Positions 10,889-21,655 of a stretch of DNA of 34,588 nt are shown piece after piece (position 1 is the stretch's first letter; every line of letters starts with the position of its first letter). The position numbers and the translations under genes were made by a program. The notes beneath the pieces are model-generated. The model did not search any database. It was not told the origin of the DNA and saw nothing but the letters and a program-made list of their open reading frames with translations. The DNA is from JAAZVM01 sp041642635. Its GTDB lineage: Bacteria > Patescibacteriota > Gracilibacteria > BD1-5 > UBA6164. The stretch is taken from positions 1 through 34,588 of the forward strand of contig JBEPWB010000008.1 in assembly GCA_041642635.1 (NCBI GenBank). The letters are read 5' to 3'.

Positions 10889-11824
10889 ATGACTTTAGAA
10901 AAAGTACTTGATTATCTAAAACAAGATAATAATGATAAAGATATTTTAGAGCACTTATGAATAAATTTTAGAACTGATTACTTAAATCAAGAATATTATT
11001 CAAAAAAAATAGAATTAATGCATTCTTGAAATTATTTTATTTCGGATTTGGATGGTACTTTTTTTAGATGAGTATTACAAAAAGAAGCGGTAACTGCTTT
11101 TGTTAAATATATAAAAAAACAAAATTATTTAGAATTAGATCTTGATAAATATTATTTATTTTTGAAAGATTTAGATTTTTTTACATGATTAGAAAAAAAG
11201 GCATATAACAAAGAAATAGAATATTTTGAATATTTAAACGCTTGAATTTATTTGCTTTTAAAGCATAAAAATTTAATAAACTGGAAGGATTATATTAGTT
11301 TTTTAAGTTATAGTTTTAAAACAAAAGAAAAAATAACTCCTTTTAGATTTTCTGTTTCAAAAATTAAAGAAGTATTACTTGATTGATGAAATTTTTTATT
11401 TGTTTCTTGAGCTCCAAATTTTGTTTTTGATATTTACCTTGATCTCTTAAAAGACTATTTATCAAAAAATATATGAACATCTTATTCTAATAATATTTTT
11501 GGTTTTTGAAGTAATGTGTTTTTAGATTCAATGGAATATACACCTTTATGGTGAAGAGAGCACAAAAAAGATTTTGTAAATATATTAAGAGATAAAAATA
11601 TAATAATAAATACAATTTGATGAATGGGGGATACTGCTAGCGATTTTTGAATAAGTTATTCTTTAGATAAATGAAATAATTTTTATTTTGTAAATCCTGA
11701 AAAAAAGGTAATAGACAATTTTGATAATTTTAAAACAAAAGAAATAAATTATCATTTGATTTTTGAAAGAAAGGACTCCATTTTTAGATTAGATAAAAAA
11801 GATATTTCATTTATTCAAGTATAA
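10889..11824 (+). CDS. HAD-superfamily phosphatase-like protein
   Basis: 311 aa, ATG 10889, TAA 11822. Haloacid dehalogenase motifs are present in order: motif I ISDLDGTFF (Asp53 nucleophile, Asp55 acid/base), motif II FVSGAPN (~172), and motif III/IV GMGDTASDFG (~245), the arrangement of phosphoserine-phosphatase-like members. A helical segment between motif I and II (~60-160) could be the substrate-specifying cap. The substrate is not deducible. It is monocistronic, divergent from pth and convergent with the recombinase gene. About 47 extra residues precede motif I, unusual for this fold. Confidence 0.8.
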
Positions 11825-11830
11825 AAAAAT

Positions 11831-11876
11831 AATAAAAAATAAAACAATATTAATTAATATTGTTTTATTTTTTATT
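11831..11876. terminator. 46-bp perfect palindromic bidirectional terminator
   Basis: Each position from 11831 to 11853 pairs with its mirror from 11854 to 11876. The stop codon of the minus-strand recombinase gene (11872-11874) lies inside the right arm, and the + strand HAD gene stops seven bases before the left arm. One element therefore serves both convergent genes. Confidence 0.75.
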
Positions 11877-12792
11877 TAAAAAATTTTTTATGTGAATCTT
11901 TTAGGTTTTTATTTGTAACATGTGTATACACTTGAGTAGTTGTAATGCTAGAATGTCAAAGCATTTCTTGAATTGCTCTCAAGTCAGCTCAGTTACTTAG
12001 AAGAGTTGTAGCAAAACTATGTCTTAGGGTATGAGCTGAAATATCTTTTAATATAAAAGCTTTTATAGCATATTTTTTTATCATCGTTGTAATAAAAAAT
12101 CTTGATAATCTAAGTTTTTCATCATCGAAAGAATCTATGTTTTCTTTTTTTATATTGTGTCTTAAAAAAAGAGGAGATAAATTATCGTTTCTTTTTTCTA
12201 AATATTTTTTTATGAGATCAGCAGAATTTTTTGTTAAATATACAACTCTAATTTTTCTTCATTTTCATCTAACAACAAATTCTTTTCTATCTAAGTTTAT
12301 ATCATTTTTATTTAAGCTAGTTAGTTCAGAAACTCTGACTCCGGTAGAGTAAATACACTCCATTATAGCTAAATCTCTAATTCAAGCCAAAGTATTTTTA
12401 TTTGGAGTATCAAAAAGTCTTTCTAGCTCTTCTTTTGTCAAGAATTCCACATGCCTATCTCAAGGTTTTATCAAATCTATTGATGTTGGTGAAAGAGTAC
12501 TTTGTCATTTCTTTTCTAAAAATTTTAAAAAACTTCTAATAGTTATCATATAAGCATTAGCAGTTTTTATTCATATATTTTTTTTCTTTTCATACAAAAA
12601 ACTTCTAAATCATTCAGCTATATCAAGAGTTATTTCTTCAACTGAAAAATCGTTTGAATTTTTTATTTTTTCATTTAAATAATCTTTAAATTTATTTAAA
12701 TGTCTGTTATATTGTTCTACTGTTTTGGGGGATTGATTTTTTATTACTTCAAGATAGTTTAAAAATTTTTTGTGTGCATCGTTTATTAACAT
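11872..12792 (-). CDS. xerC: Tyrosine recombinase, XerC/XerD family
   Basis: 306 aa, ATG 12792, TAA 11872. The N-terminal SAM-like core-binding domain (FLNYLEVIKNQSPKTVEQY) is followed by the catalytic domain. All active-site residues are visible: Arg153 in TGVRVSEL, a Lys in the VVRGKGRKIRVV hairpin, His254-x-x-Arg257 in AHTLRHSFATT, His280 in LGHSSITTTQ and the nucleophile Tyr289 in VYTHV. Length and motif spelling are those of housekeeping Xer proteins resolving chromosome dimers at dif; C versus D cannot be decided here. It follows map by 12 bases in the same direction, and no phage genes or attachment repeats surround it, so an integrase role is unlikely. Confidence 0.9.
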
Positions 12793-12804
12793 AAAATATT
12801 TATT

Positions 12805-13548
12805 TTATATAATTATTTCTGGATCTCAATCTGTTATCAAAATTGTGTGTTCATATTGGCTACCTAATCATCAATCTTTTGTATAAATTTCCCAATCTCA
12901 ATCATCAACTATTTCTCAACTTGTTTGTCATATTATTGGCTCGATTGCAATAGTCATTCATACTTTTAATTTTGGACCGGTTCAAGGATTTCAAAAATTA
13001 TAAATATATGGTTTTTCATGTAATTTTTTACCAAGTGCGTGACCCGTTAATTCTTTTATAATTTTGTATCAATATTTTTCTATTTCTTTTTCAACAGCAT
13101 GTCAAATATCTCAAACTGTATTTCAAGCTCTGGCTTGGGCAATTCAAGCATAAAGTGCTTTTTTATTTGCTTCTATTAATCTTGCTCATTCAGGATTTTT
13201 ATCATCTCATCAAACAATCATAGAAAAAGCAGCATCAGTGTAAATTCATACTTGCTTGTCTTTTATTCAAAAATCAAAAGTTACCAAATCTCAATCTTTA
13301 AAAACTATTCATTCTAAAGGTCTTCAGTGTACAACAACATCATTTACACTTGTTTGAATATTATTTTTAAATCAATAAACTCATTTAAAAGCACATAAAA
13401 CATTATTTTTTCTAGCAATTTCTCATGCTAAAATGTCTATTTCAACAGCAGTTATTCAGTCTTTTGTTATTTTTCTTATTTCATCAAAAATTTTTTTATG
13501 TATTTTTGCATTTTGTCTCATTACTTTTACTTCTTGTTTTTTTAACAT
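12805..13548 (-). CDS. map: Methionine aminopeptidase, type I
   Basis: 247 aa, ATG 13548, TAA 12805; usual type I length. It removes the initiator Met from nascent proteins using two metal ions. Visible motifs: SVNDVVVHGRP, LVTFDFGIKDKQVGIYTDAA (the two metal-binding Asp), ELTGHALGKKLHEKP (metal His and substrate His), TIAIEPII (Glu) and SQYEHTILIT (Glu). The Gly of these motifs are a mix of TGA and GGT; GHALGK uses GGT while most others use TGA. It lies between two exported proteins upstream and the recombinase downstream with short gaps. Confidence 0.95.
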
Positions 13549-13566
13549 TTTGGTATTAGTTATATT

Positions 13567-14874
13567 TTAATTACATTTTCAACAATTTCATTTTCAAGGA
13601 TCTTGTTTCATACAAACTTGCACTGCTATTGGACAAGTTTCGTTTAATACATTTATAGAGTCAGATATTTCTTTATGTAAATCAATAATTCTTGTTCTCA
13701 TGTTATCAGTATTATTTTCTGAAATTGATTCAAAATTTTTTAATTGTTCGTTCATATTTTTTACACTTGCTTCAACTTGAATAGTTATTCTACTATTTTT
13801 TTCTGCTATATTTACATCTGGAATATTTATAGGTTCTCACTCAGGTTTTGAATCAAAAAAGTCTCAAATAACTTCTTCTTTGTATTTTTGGAATTCACTT
13901 TTTAATTTATTTCTAGTATTGTTAAAAGTGTTATACACAAAATTATTATTTAATGAAAAACCTCAATCTTTATTATATTTTTCTAATGCGTTTAACATAT
14001 TTTGTTGACTGTCTCAGTAAACTCATTGCCTTGATAATTCTTTTTTTAATAATTCTTTTTCTATGTCTTGATATTCCTCTTCAGACATATCCTTTTTTAG
14101 CATTAGATTAACTGCTTCTCTCCATTTTTGTATTCAATCTTTTCATTCTTGATTTAATGTTCAAATACTTTGGATTGATTCTTTTATTCTTTCAAAAAAA
14201 CCTCACTCCATACTACAATATGAGTTTTGTGTTTGATTGTAAGCAGTTTCTATTTTTAATACAAAATTATCTTCAACTAAAAACAAATCACTATAGTTAT
14301 CTGTCTTTTCTCATATAACTACATTTCTGTATAGATCAAGAATTCTAGCATTATTGCTAACTAATTTTGATAATAAATCATTAACTCTAATATTTTCTGA
14401 TATATTACATTTTCATTCAATTCATTCACAAATATCTTCTATCATTATATTTCAAACTCATCTTCTGGTAACATTATTTATTAAATATTTTAATCATTCT
14501 GACTCTCTCTCTAGTAATTCATAATCTCTTTTTACAGGATATGGAATTTCGTTAGAAATAGGATAAACAGCGTAATATTTAAAATATGAATAATATCAAT
14601 CAAAATTAAAAGCTTCATTATAAATATTTAGTGCAACTTTTCTAACAGTGTTTAATTCTTCTTTAAAATTTTCTCAAAGTGAAGCGTTAGAATTATTGTT
14701 ACTTCAAACAATTTGAGATGTTATTTCTCTAACAACTTGCCTGTTGTTATCAATATAATTTATAATACTTTCATCTGTTGAATTTTGAATTTTACAAGCG
14801 TTCGTATTAGCGTAAGTTTCAAACGAACTTACGCTAAGGAATAATACAAAAAATGTTAGAATTATTTTTTTCAT
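13567..14874 (-). CDS. Exported protein, unknown function
   Basis: 435 aa, ATG 14874, TAA 13567. A signal peptide (MKKIILTFFVLFLSVSSF, then ETYA as cleavage region) precedes a mature protein that is charged and predominantly helical, with a coiled-coil-like segment (ITIQVEASVKNMNEQL) near the end. Eight or so Cys occur, including IEDICEGIEGKCN and a terminal cluster TCPIAVQVCMKQD... ending CGKCN, so disulfides are likely. I do not recognise the family. It starts three bases after the stop of another exported protein, implying coupling. The signal-peptide codons contain a relatively GC-rich hairpin (14808-14836). Confidence 0.82.
14808..14836. repeat. 11-bp inverted repeat within signal-peptide codons
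   Basis: Arms 14808-14818 (tagcgtaagtt) and 14826-14836 (aacttacgcta) pair perfectly around a 7-nt loop, with four or more G:C pairs, unusual for this AT-rich window. It lies about 40-65 bases inside the coding region of the exported protein. Confidence 0.6.
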
Positions 14875-14877
14875 TTT

Positions 14878-16485
14878 TTAGTTTTCTCAAATATCTACAG
14901 GTATTTTATTCATATTTTTAATAATTGCACTCATGTTATTTACATAATCATTTATGTTTTTATTAAAAATACTTATTTCTTTGAATTGTTTTTCAAATTC
15001 TGTCATATTATTTCATTGCGACATATTTTCAATAGCTAGTCTCATAGTTTCTCTTTGATTAGCTAAACTTTGTCTATATTCATTAAATTTTCTACTATTT
15101 TTATTAAAAGTATTGACACTTCAAAAATTTGAATTATTTCAAATTTGATTTTTAGTAGCCATATTTTCAAAAAGTGATAAATCGTTTCTTCTGCTGTAAT
15201 CCAATCAATAAGAGTCATAGTAAAATTCTAATTGACTTTCTAATCAAAACATAGAGTTTTTATCATTATTTTCTTCACTTTGAATATCTAAAATTGGCAC
15301 TGGTTTTGTACTAACTTGAAATCATAAATGAAAAATATCTGGTAAATTCAAATCTTTTAATCATAACTCAAAATTATTTAAAGTCATTTTTGATTGAATA
15401 AGGGAAGTAGAAGCGAATTTTCTTAAATGTTTATTTGATCTATTAACTAGGTACTCAATTGAAATATCGTTAACTCATCAACCTAAAAGATTATGATTGT
15501 AAGTTATAAATTCTATATCTATACAAAAAATATTGTCACAAGGGAATACACTATTATCATTTATCTTATTATATTCTCAATTATTTTGATTATTTGAAGA
15601 ATTATTATTAGAATTACTAGTATTACTATTTGTGTTACTATTCTCTGAATCAGTATTTGAATTATCTTGGTTTTCTCAATTTATTTGATTTTTTACTTCA
15701 ATAGTGTTTTTTAAACTTAGTCAAGAAGTTCAATTTATAACTCAACAGTTATATTTACTGTACAAATTATTTTGAGTTACATTATTAATATTATATATAT
15801 TACTATTAAAAGATTCATTTATTAGTGCTATTTGATTATTTATATTCTCTTCATCAATCGATGAAATATTATCTATTTCTCTATTTTTTTCTTCTGCTTT
15901 ATCTGATAATTGTTTTACTTTATCTAGCAAATCAAAGTTTACATTCGATTCATAAACAGAGCTAGGTTCAGAAAAAATTATTGAATCAATTTTTTCTAGA
16001 GTTTTTACTAAATCAAAAGGAGAATTTTCTTCAATTCAATCAGAATAAATTCAAGTATTTCAAAAATTTATTAATTTATCTGCTTTTTCTTCGGATATTT
16101 GAGAGCTTTCTGAATAAAGTCTATTAACAGCTCTTAAAATAGCTGTTGAAGTTTGTAATGTGATTCTTCAATCTCAATCTATACATTCTTCACTAATTTT
16201 AGAATTAATAATTGAAATATTTCAATTATTAACCACTTCTGAAATTTCTCTTTGTGATAAATCTCAGTTTAAACAATTATTTCAAGAAATAGAATTTATT
16301 TGTTCTCAAGTTGGTCAATTATTTTGTAACTCAACAGAATATAAATTATTTTCCAAGCTAGAAATATTTTCGTCAATTGAAGAATAAAATCATGAACTTT
16401 CAAAATCCAAAATAAAAGCAAACGAGTTGCTTTGAAAAGTAAGAAAAAGGAATATGGATAAAAAAAATACAAGACTTTTTTTCAT
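14878..16485 (-). CDS. Exported Asn/Ser-rich protein, unknown function
   Basis: 535 aa, ATG 16485, TAA 14878. The N-terminus MKKSLVFFLSIFLFLTFQSN with SFA after it is a signal peptide. The central region has a helical Gln/Asn/Glu segment (LSDKAEEKNREIDNI) and then a low-complexity Asn/Ser/Thr linker (roughly residues 270-305). A beta-rich domain follows (DNIFCIDIEFITYNHNLLG, VNDISIEYLVNRS), then a C-terminal helical part rich in Asn/Met. Four or more Cys suggest disulfides. No membrane anchor is visible. It has its own promoter and heads the set with the second exported protein, map and the recombinase. The family is not recognised. Confidence 0.82.
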
Positions 16486-16516
16486 CAGTAATAATTGTTA
16501 AGTTTTTATTAAAATT

Positions 16517-16544
16517 ATTATATAATAAAAAAGATTTTTTACAA
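16517..16544 (-). promoter_or_regulatory. Sigma-70-like promoter for the exported-protein operon
   Basis: On the bottom strand TTGTAA (16544-16539), a 16-base spacer, then TATAAT (16522-16517). The predicted start gives a leader of about 25 bases before the ATG at 16485. Confidence 0.5.
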
Positions 16545-17102
16545 AAAAAAAGACTTATTTTGAATTGATATTTTATTAGTAAAAAAAGTAATCTAATAAT
16601 TATTATAGTTTACTTCTGTTTTTAAAGTAGTAATTTTTTTTCCATTGAAAATAAAATTTTTTATAAAAAAATAACTATTAATGTATCTTTTATACCAATT
16701 CATATTTTAAAAGCTTGTAACTAAAATATTACAAGATTTTTTCACATACTATTTTAGTTTGAAATATTAAATTTTTTAATAATTGTATTTATTTTAGTGT
16801 TTGTATCAATAAGAAAAAATTAAAAAAAGATAATACAAGTAGTTTGTAATATCTTTTAAAAATTATTATTTAGTTTTTTATTTCACAAATGCCTCCCATA
16901 TAGTATTCATGGACATCAACCACTTACTTTTTCATTTTAATATTCCGTTGTTATTTTAAAATAATTTAAATAATATTCTATTATTTTATATGTTAATTTG
17001 TTAAATCTAAAATATAATTTAATTCCCAAATACTTTATGTAATATAATGTTTTTTTATGTCAATTACTCCCGTATTCATTGTAATTAATCAATGAAAGTG
17101 TT
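16545..17102. other. Long intergenic region / pilin 3' flank, no gene recognised
   Basis: No reading frame over about 20 codons makes sense on either strand, even with TGA as sense. It contains a terminator-like hairpin (16825-16857), a second inverted repeat (cttgtaa at 16714-16720 with ttacaag at 16729-16735), and a short patch near 16886-16925 less AT-rich than the rest. The ~245 bases between the pilin stop and the hairpin would be a long 3' untranslated region. Confidence 0.5.
16825..16857 (-). terminator. Terminator hairpin downstream of the pilin gene
   Basis: Arms 16825-16838 and 16844-16857 pair at 13 of 14 positions around a 5-nt loop. On the bottom strand the hairpin runs into a T-rich tract, so it is oriented to stop the pilin transcript. 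Confidence 0.55.
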
Positions 17103-18764
17103 TTATGGATTGTATACTTGACACATTATATAATCGGGGTTTGGAATAGAACCTGTTGCTGAGACCTCTTGCACGTCACCTTGACTCACTGATCAACCTA
17201 ATGAAAAAGTTGAACCAACCGATAAATTTACATTTGATGACCACCCAGTATTGTTATCGTTAAAATAGTTCGGTTGACTAGTGTTTACGGGCCCCCCTCA
17301 AACTTCGGATCAAGCAGCTAGGCTTCAATTTTGCACGGTCCAAGTAAATGATGTGAAGTCTGCCTCATTGTAAATGTTGAACGAGTTAAATCCCCATACA
17401 TAGTTAGCAGATCCCGCAGAATAACAGTTTCAGCAATGAGTACTATGTCTTTTTCATGAACCATTTCATATCCCATTATCTGTCCATGTTCAATCTCTTC
17501 CATTAAATATTGGACTTGCACCGTAAGCTTCACAAGCGCTTTTGTAATTGTACACGTCAGAAGTTGATAGAGAATCAGAGTTTTGCACAATGACTACTTG
17601 GGCAAATTCTGGATGCATTTGTTCGAAAACGAGCACATAATTTGTCATATTTATACTATCACTAACTTCATTACTCTCATTACCAGCACTATCTCTAAAT
17701 TTAGCTGTAATTGTTTTTGTTCATTCTCAGCTTGTTAGTTCTAGTGATTTAGATGTAGTACATTGTTCCCAAGTAGGTGTAGATGTAATATCTCATGAAA
17801 TATACATTTCTATAGGTGTACTTCATTCTGCATCTGTAGGACATGTAATTGTTAGGTTTATTGTTGTTGAATTTGTCGTATCTCATTCATCTATTGCTAC
17901 TTCTCATCATGTTGGTGAATTTGTATCATCTGCCATTGAACATGTGTCATAACTATATGTTGTTGTATCTGCTGAGTTTCATTCTTCATCATTCCATTCT
18001 CAGTCATTACATGTGAATGTTAGTTTATTTGTATCACAACTTTCTCAGTATGGAACCTCTTCTGTACTATAAAAATTCTTTGTATTTCAACTTTTTGTTG
18101 TTCAACATGATTCATATACTACAACTCATTCTTCTACTTTTTCTAGTTCTTCTACTAGTAGTGTTCATGAATATGTTTTTTCTTTTTCTTCTCTACTAAA
18201 CAGTGGTATATATTCTGTTGTTGTGTTTAATGATAAATCTATATCTTCTCCATATTCTTGCATTGGAGTTTTTGTTGTTCATTCTAGTAGTGTTCATAGT
18301 TGGTATCATAGACTATATGAATCTCTATTTTCATAGTTTGCATACGTTTTTGGTATTGCGCTAGTTTGGTTTGTTTGTCATCCATTTTCTAGCATTGTTG
18401 TTATTTGGAATTTTGTTTTATTTGTATTTGTTGTATACGTATAGAAACTATTATCTATTGGATCTTTAGCTGTATCACTTATTCTTAGTGTATTTAGTGT
18501 TCCTGTTCCAGAGTATCATTGGTATGTATATACTACACTTCCGCTTCATACTGTTATTGCATTATCTGGTTCTGGTAGGATTCATTCTTTTGCTTGGTAG
18601 ACTTGTAGTCATGTTCTTATTTGTGATAAATCACTTACTCTTTTACTATCTCTTGATTCACTACCATATCATTGTAATGATATAAATCAGATAGTTCATA
18701 GTATCGCTAGTATTGTTATTACTACTATTAGCTCCACTAATGTAAAACCTTTTTTGTTTTGCAT
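17103..18764 (-). CDS. Type IV pilin-like protein with giant C-terminal passenger
   Basis: 553 aa, ATG 18764, TAA 17103. The N-terminus MQNKKGFTLVELIVVITILA is a textbook class III prepilin signal: short basic leader, cleavage after Gly6, Glu at mature position 5 and a long hydrophobic helix. Pilins and pseudopilins are usually 120-200 aa, so this one carries ~400 extra residues. Residues ~270-370 look like a bacterial Ig-like domain (IDEGDTTNSTTINLTITCP, then KTITAKFRDSAGNESNEV). The last ~170 residues (from NYVLVFEQMHPEFAQ) are Ser/Asn/Gly/Trp-rich with Cys (HCGNCYSAGS). The DNA for this last part is clearly less AT-rich and uses more GGN glycine, ACG, TCG and CCC, although TGA-Gly persists. 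It is probably a minor pilin or tip adhesin. A GC-rich hairpin lies just upstream (18793-18822). Confidence 0.9.
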
Positions 18765-18792
18765 AAAAAATGGTGTTAAATTTTATTGTCTG

Positions 18793-18822
18793 TGATACCG
18801 GTCTCTTACGAGACCGGTATCA
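18793..18822. promoter_or_regulatory. GC-rich hairpin in the pilin leader/promoter region
   Basis: tgataccggtctc (18793-18805) pairs with its complement at 18810-18822 around TTAC. It contains the ACCGGTCTC motif seen again at 33089-33131. It lies 28 bases before the pilin ATG. In the direction of the pilin and clpC genes it is followed by mixed sequence rather than a T-run, so a simple terminator is unlikely for the minus strand. Operator or leader structure is possible. Confidence 0.5.
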
Positions 18823-18852
18823 ATTATTTTTAAATTTTTTTGAGTTTAACAA

Positions 18853-18890
18853 AAATAAACTCTAGTAGAATTTTCTACTAGAGTTTATTT
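18853..18890 (-). terminator. clpC terminator, 18-bp perfect stem
   Basis: Arms 18853-18870 and 18873-18890 pair perfectly around two T bases. On the bottom strand the hairpin ends in a T-rich run, 33 bases after the clpC stop. Confidence 0.7.
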
Positions 18891-18923
18891 AACTCTTTTT
18901 TTTGTTTTTTGCAAATTTTTTTG

Positions 18924-21488
18924 TTATTTAATAACAATGTTTTGTTTTTCTATATTTACATTAAATTCAGTTTGATTTTTTCAAGAAATAATTTTTTCAG
19001 CAATTAAATCTTCAATTTTATCAACTAAGTATCTTCTTACTTCTCTAGCTCAAAAATCAGGATTATAAACGTCTTTTGTTATAAAATTAATTATTTTTGC
19101 ATCATAATTGATTTTTAATCATTTTTTTGCTAGTCTTGATTCTAAATCTTTGAATCAAAGATTAACAATTTTTTTGATTTGATTTTTATCAAGTGGATTA
19201 AAAATAACAATTTTATCAATTCTGTTTATAAATTCAGGAGAAAAATAGTCTGTTAAATTATTTTTGATATTTTCAGCAGCCTTTTCAAAATCTTCCATAG
19301 CTTTTTCTTCTTCTTTTTTTTCTATATCAAATCAAATAGTTGCAGCTTTTTTTGCAAACTCATCTTGTCAGATATTACTTGTCATTACAATAATTGTATT
19401 TTTGAAATTTATTTTTTTACCTTTGTTGTCAGTCAAAACTCATTCTTCAAGAATTTGTAACAATAAATTATAAACTTCAAAATCTCATTTTTCAATTTCA
19501 TCAAATAATAAAACACTATAAGGTTTTTTTCTAACTTTTTCAGTTAATAAACCTCATTCTTCATAACCTACATATCAAGCACTAGAACCAATAAGTTTGT
19601 TAACTGAAGTTTTATCAGCAAACTCACTCATATCTATTTTTATAAGTGCATCTTTGTCATCATAAAAATATTTTGCTAAAACTTTTACTAGCTCAGTTTT
19701 ACCAACTCAAGTAGGTCCCAAAAATAGAAAACTTCAAAGTGGTCTATCTGGATTTCAAATTCCTGCTTTACTTCTCATTATTGATTTTATAATTCAATCA
19801 ATTGCTTTTTCTTGTCAAATAATTTCACTCTGTATATTTTTTTTCAAGTCTTTTAATTTTTGAGTTTCATCTTTTGATAAATTAGAAACTGGAATTCAAG
19901 TAGACATACTAAGAATTTTTTGAACATCAGAAGAATCTACGTTCATTCTTTTTTCTTTTGGAACTTGAAATTTTTGTTTTAAATCTCTGATTTGAGTTTC
20001 TAATTCTGCTTGTTTTTCTTTTAAATTGTATGCTTTTTTATATTGTTGAGCAATTACAGCTTGTTCTATATCTTTGTTATTTTTAGCTATTTTTTCTTTT
20101 AATTTTTTTGTTTCAGTTTCATCAAAATTATACTTCATAGATTTTATACTACAAGCTTCATCTATCAAATCTATCGCTTTATCTGGCAAATATCTATCTG
20201 TAATATATCTTGTTGATAATTCAATTGCTTCATCAATCGCATCATCTGTAATATTAAGATTATGGTATTCTTCAAAAGATTCTTTTATTCAATCAAGAAC
20301 TAATTTACTAGTTTTTTTATCTGGTTCATTAACTCAAATTTGTTGAAATCTTCTTTCAAGAGCAGAATCTTTTTCTATATATTTTTTGTATTCTGTGTGA
20401 GTTGTAGCTCAAATAATTCTTATTTTTCATCTACCCATCGCTGGTTTTAAAATATTTGAAGCATCAAGTGATCATTCTCAACCACCAGCTCAAATCATCG
20501 TGTGAATTTCATCAATAAACAAGATAATTTCGTTTTCTACTTTTGAGGCTTCATCAATTACTTGTTTTATTCTAGCTTCAAATTCTCATCTATACTTTGT
20601 TCAAGCAACAAGAGAAGACATATCTAGTGATAAAACTTTTTTATCTTTCATAGAAAAAGGAACTTCTCAAGCAGCGATTCTTAGAGCTAATCATTCAGCA
20701 ATTGCTGTTTTACCAACTCATGGTTCTCAAACTAAAACTGGATTATTTTTTGTTTTTCTATTTAGTATAGCTATTAATCTTTCTACTTCTATTTCTCTTC
20801 AAATAATTTTATCAATTTTTCATTCTCTAGCTTCTTTTGTAAGATCTGTTGAGAAAAAATCAAGAGCAGGAGTTGTTGATTCAGATTTTTTTTCTCAGCT
20901 AGAATCTTTGTTAAGATCAAAGGGAGTTGATTGATTTTCAGACATTAAGTTTTGAGTCAGAGCTCAAAGTAAGTTATTTATTGAGTCTTCTCATTCTAAT
21001 TCGATATCATCTTCAATAGGGAATCAAGGTTTTATTCAATCAATTGCTCATATTTTGTTTAATTCTCTTATATTTTTTTCTATATCACTAGGAGTTATTC
21101 CAATGTAATCCAAAAAACTATTTACCCAAGAATCATTTATAATTATTGAAAGTAAAAAATCCTCAAGAGAAGCTTTTTCTTTTCAAAAAGACGCAGCGAT
21201 TTTCACACTTCATAAAATTGCATTTTTTAATCTATTGCTCATTCCAGAATAAACTCATTTTCTTTTATCTATAGTTTCATTAAAAATTCATTTATTTATT
21301 ATTTCTATTGTTAGTTTTTCATTAATTCAATATAAATTAAATATTTCTTTTATTCCTCATACTGAATTTCTAACTAATTCTATAAAAATATCTTCTATAG
21401 TTAATTCTTTTATTCCTACTTCTTTTGCATTATTTTCAGCATTTAGAAGTAATTTTTTGTATCATTCTGAAAAATTATTATATGACAT
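18924..21488 (-). CDS. clpC: ATP-dependent Clp unfoldase ClpC
   Basis: 854 aa, ATG 21488, TAA 18924. It is a hexameric AAA+ unfoldase that threads proteins into ClpP. Domains: Clp N-domain (~1-150, diverged), linker, AAA1 with Walker A GEPGVGKT (~254-261), ILFIDEIHTM and arginine finger ALERRFQQI; a short helical middle domain (~430-510, EKIAKNNKDIEQAVIAQQYK); AAA2 with GPTGVGKT (~587-594), LLFDEIEKGD and PEFINRIDKIVIF. The short middle domain and an IGF tripeptide (KKAATIGFD) in the ClpP-docking loop favour ClpC over the disaggregase ClpB, which has a longer middle coiled coil and no such loop. ClpP is not in the window. It is divergent from the YtxH-like gene. Confidence 0.92.
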
Positions 21489-21544
21489 TTTTGTTTTTTT
21501 GTTAGTAATTAATTATTGCAAATATTTTATTAATATATATAATG

Positions 21545-21571
21545 ATTATAACATAAAAATTGTTTATACAA
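21545..21571 (-). promoter_or_regulatory. Candidate clpC promoter
   Basis: Bottom strand TTGTAT (21571-21566), 15-base spacer (16 if read as TTTGTA), then TATAAT (21550-21545), giving a leader of about 50 bases before the ATG at 21488. No CIRCE or CtsR-type repeat is evident. Moderate to weak. Confidence 0.38.
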
Positions 21572-21655
21572 AGTTGGAGTTTTTATTTTATGTTAAAAAC
21601 TGTTACAAATTTTTGTATATTACATTTTTATTAATTAATTTTTAAATATAATATT

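Noticed and set aside
11872..12792. Phage or integrative-element integrase
   Set aside because: Length and motifs match housekeeping Xer; no attachment repeats, tRNA or phage genes adjacent.
16160..16387. Plus-strand frame of 75 codons
   Set aside because: Antisense to the exported protein 14878-16485, which reads continuously through it with TGA as Gly and has a signal peptide.
16545..17102. Diversity-generating retroelement template region
   Set aside because: No segment resembling the pilin 3' end with adenine-specific differences and no reverse transcriptase in the window; kept only as a hypothesis for the pilin itself.
17318..17590. Minus-strand 90-codon frame
   Set aside because: Wrong frame within the pilin gene; the true frame links it to the prepilin N-terminus with TGA as glycine.
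18924..21488. ClpB disaggregase
   Set aside because: The middle domain is short and a ClpP-docking IGF loop is present, favouring ClpC.
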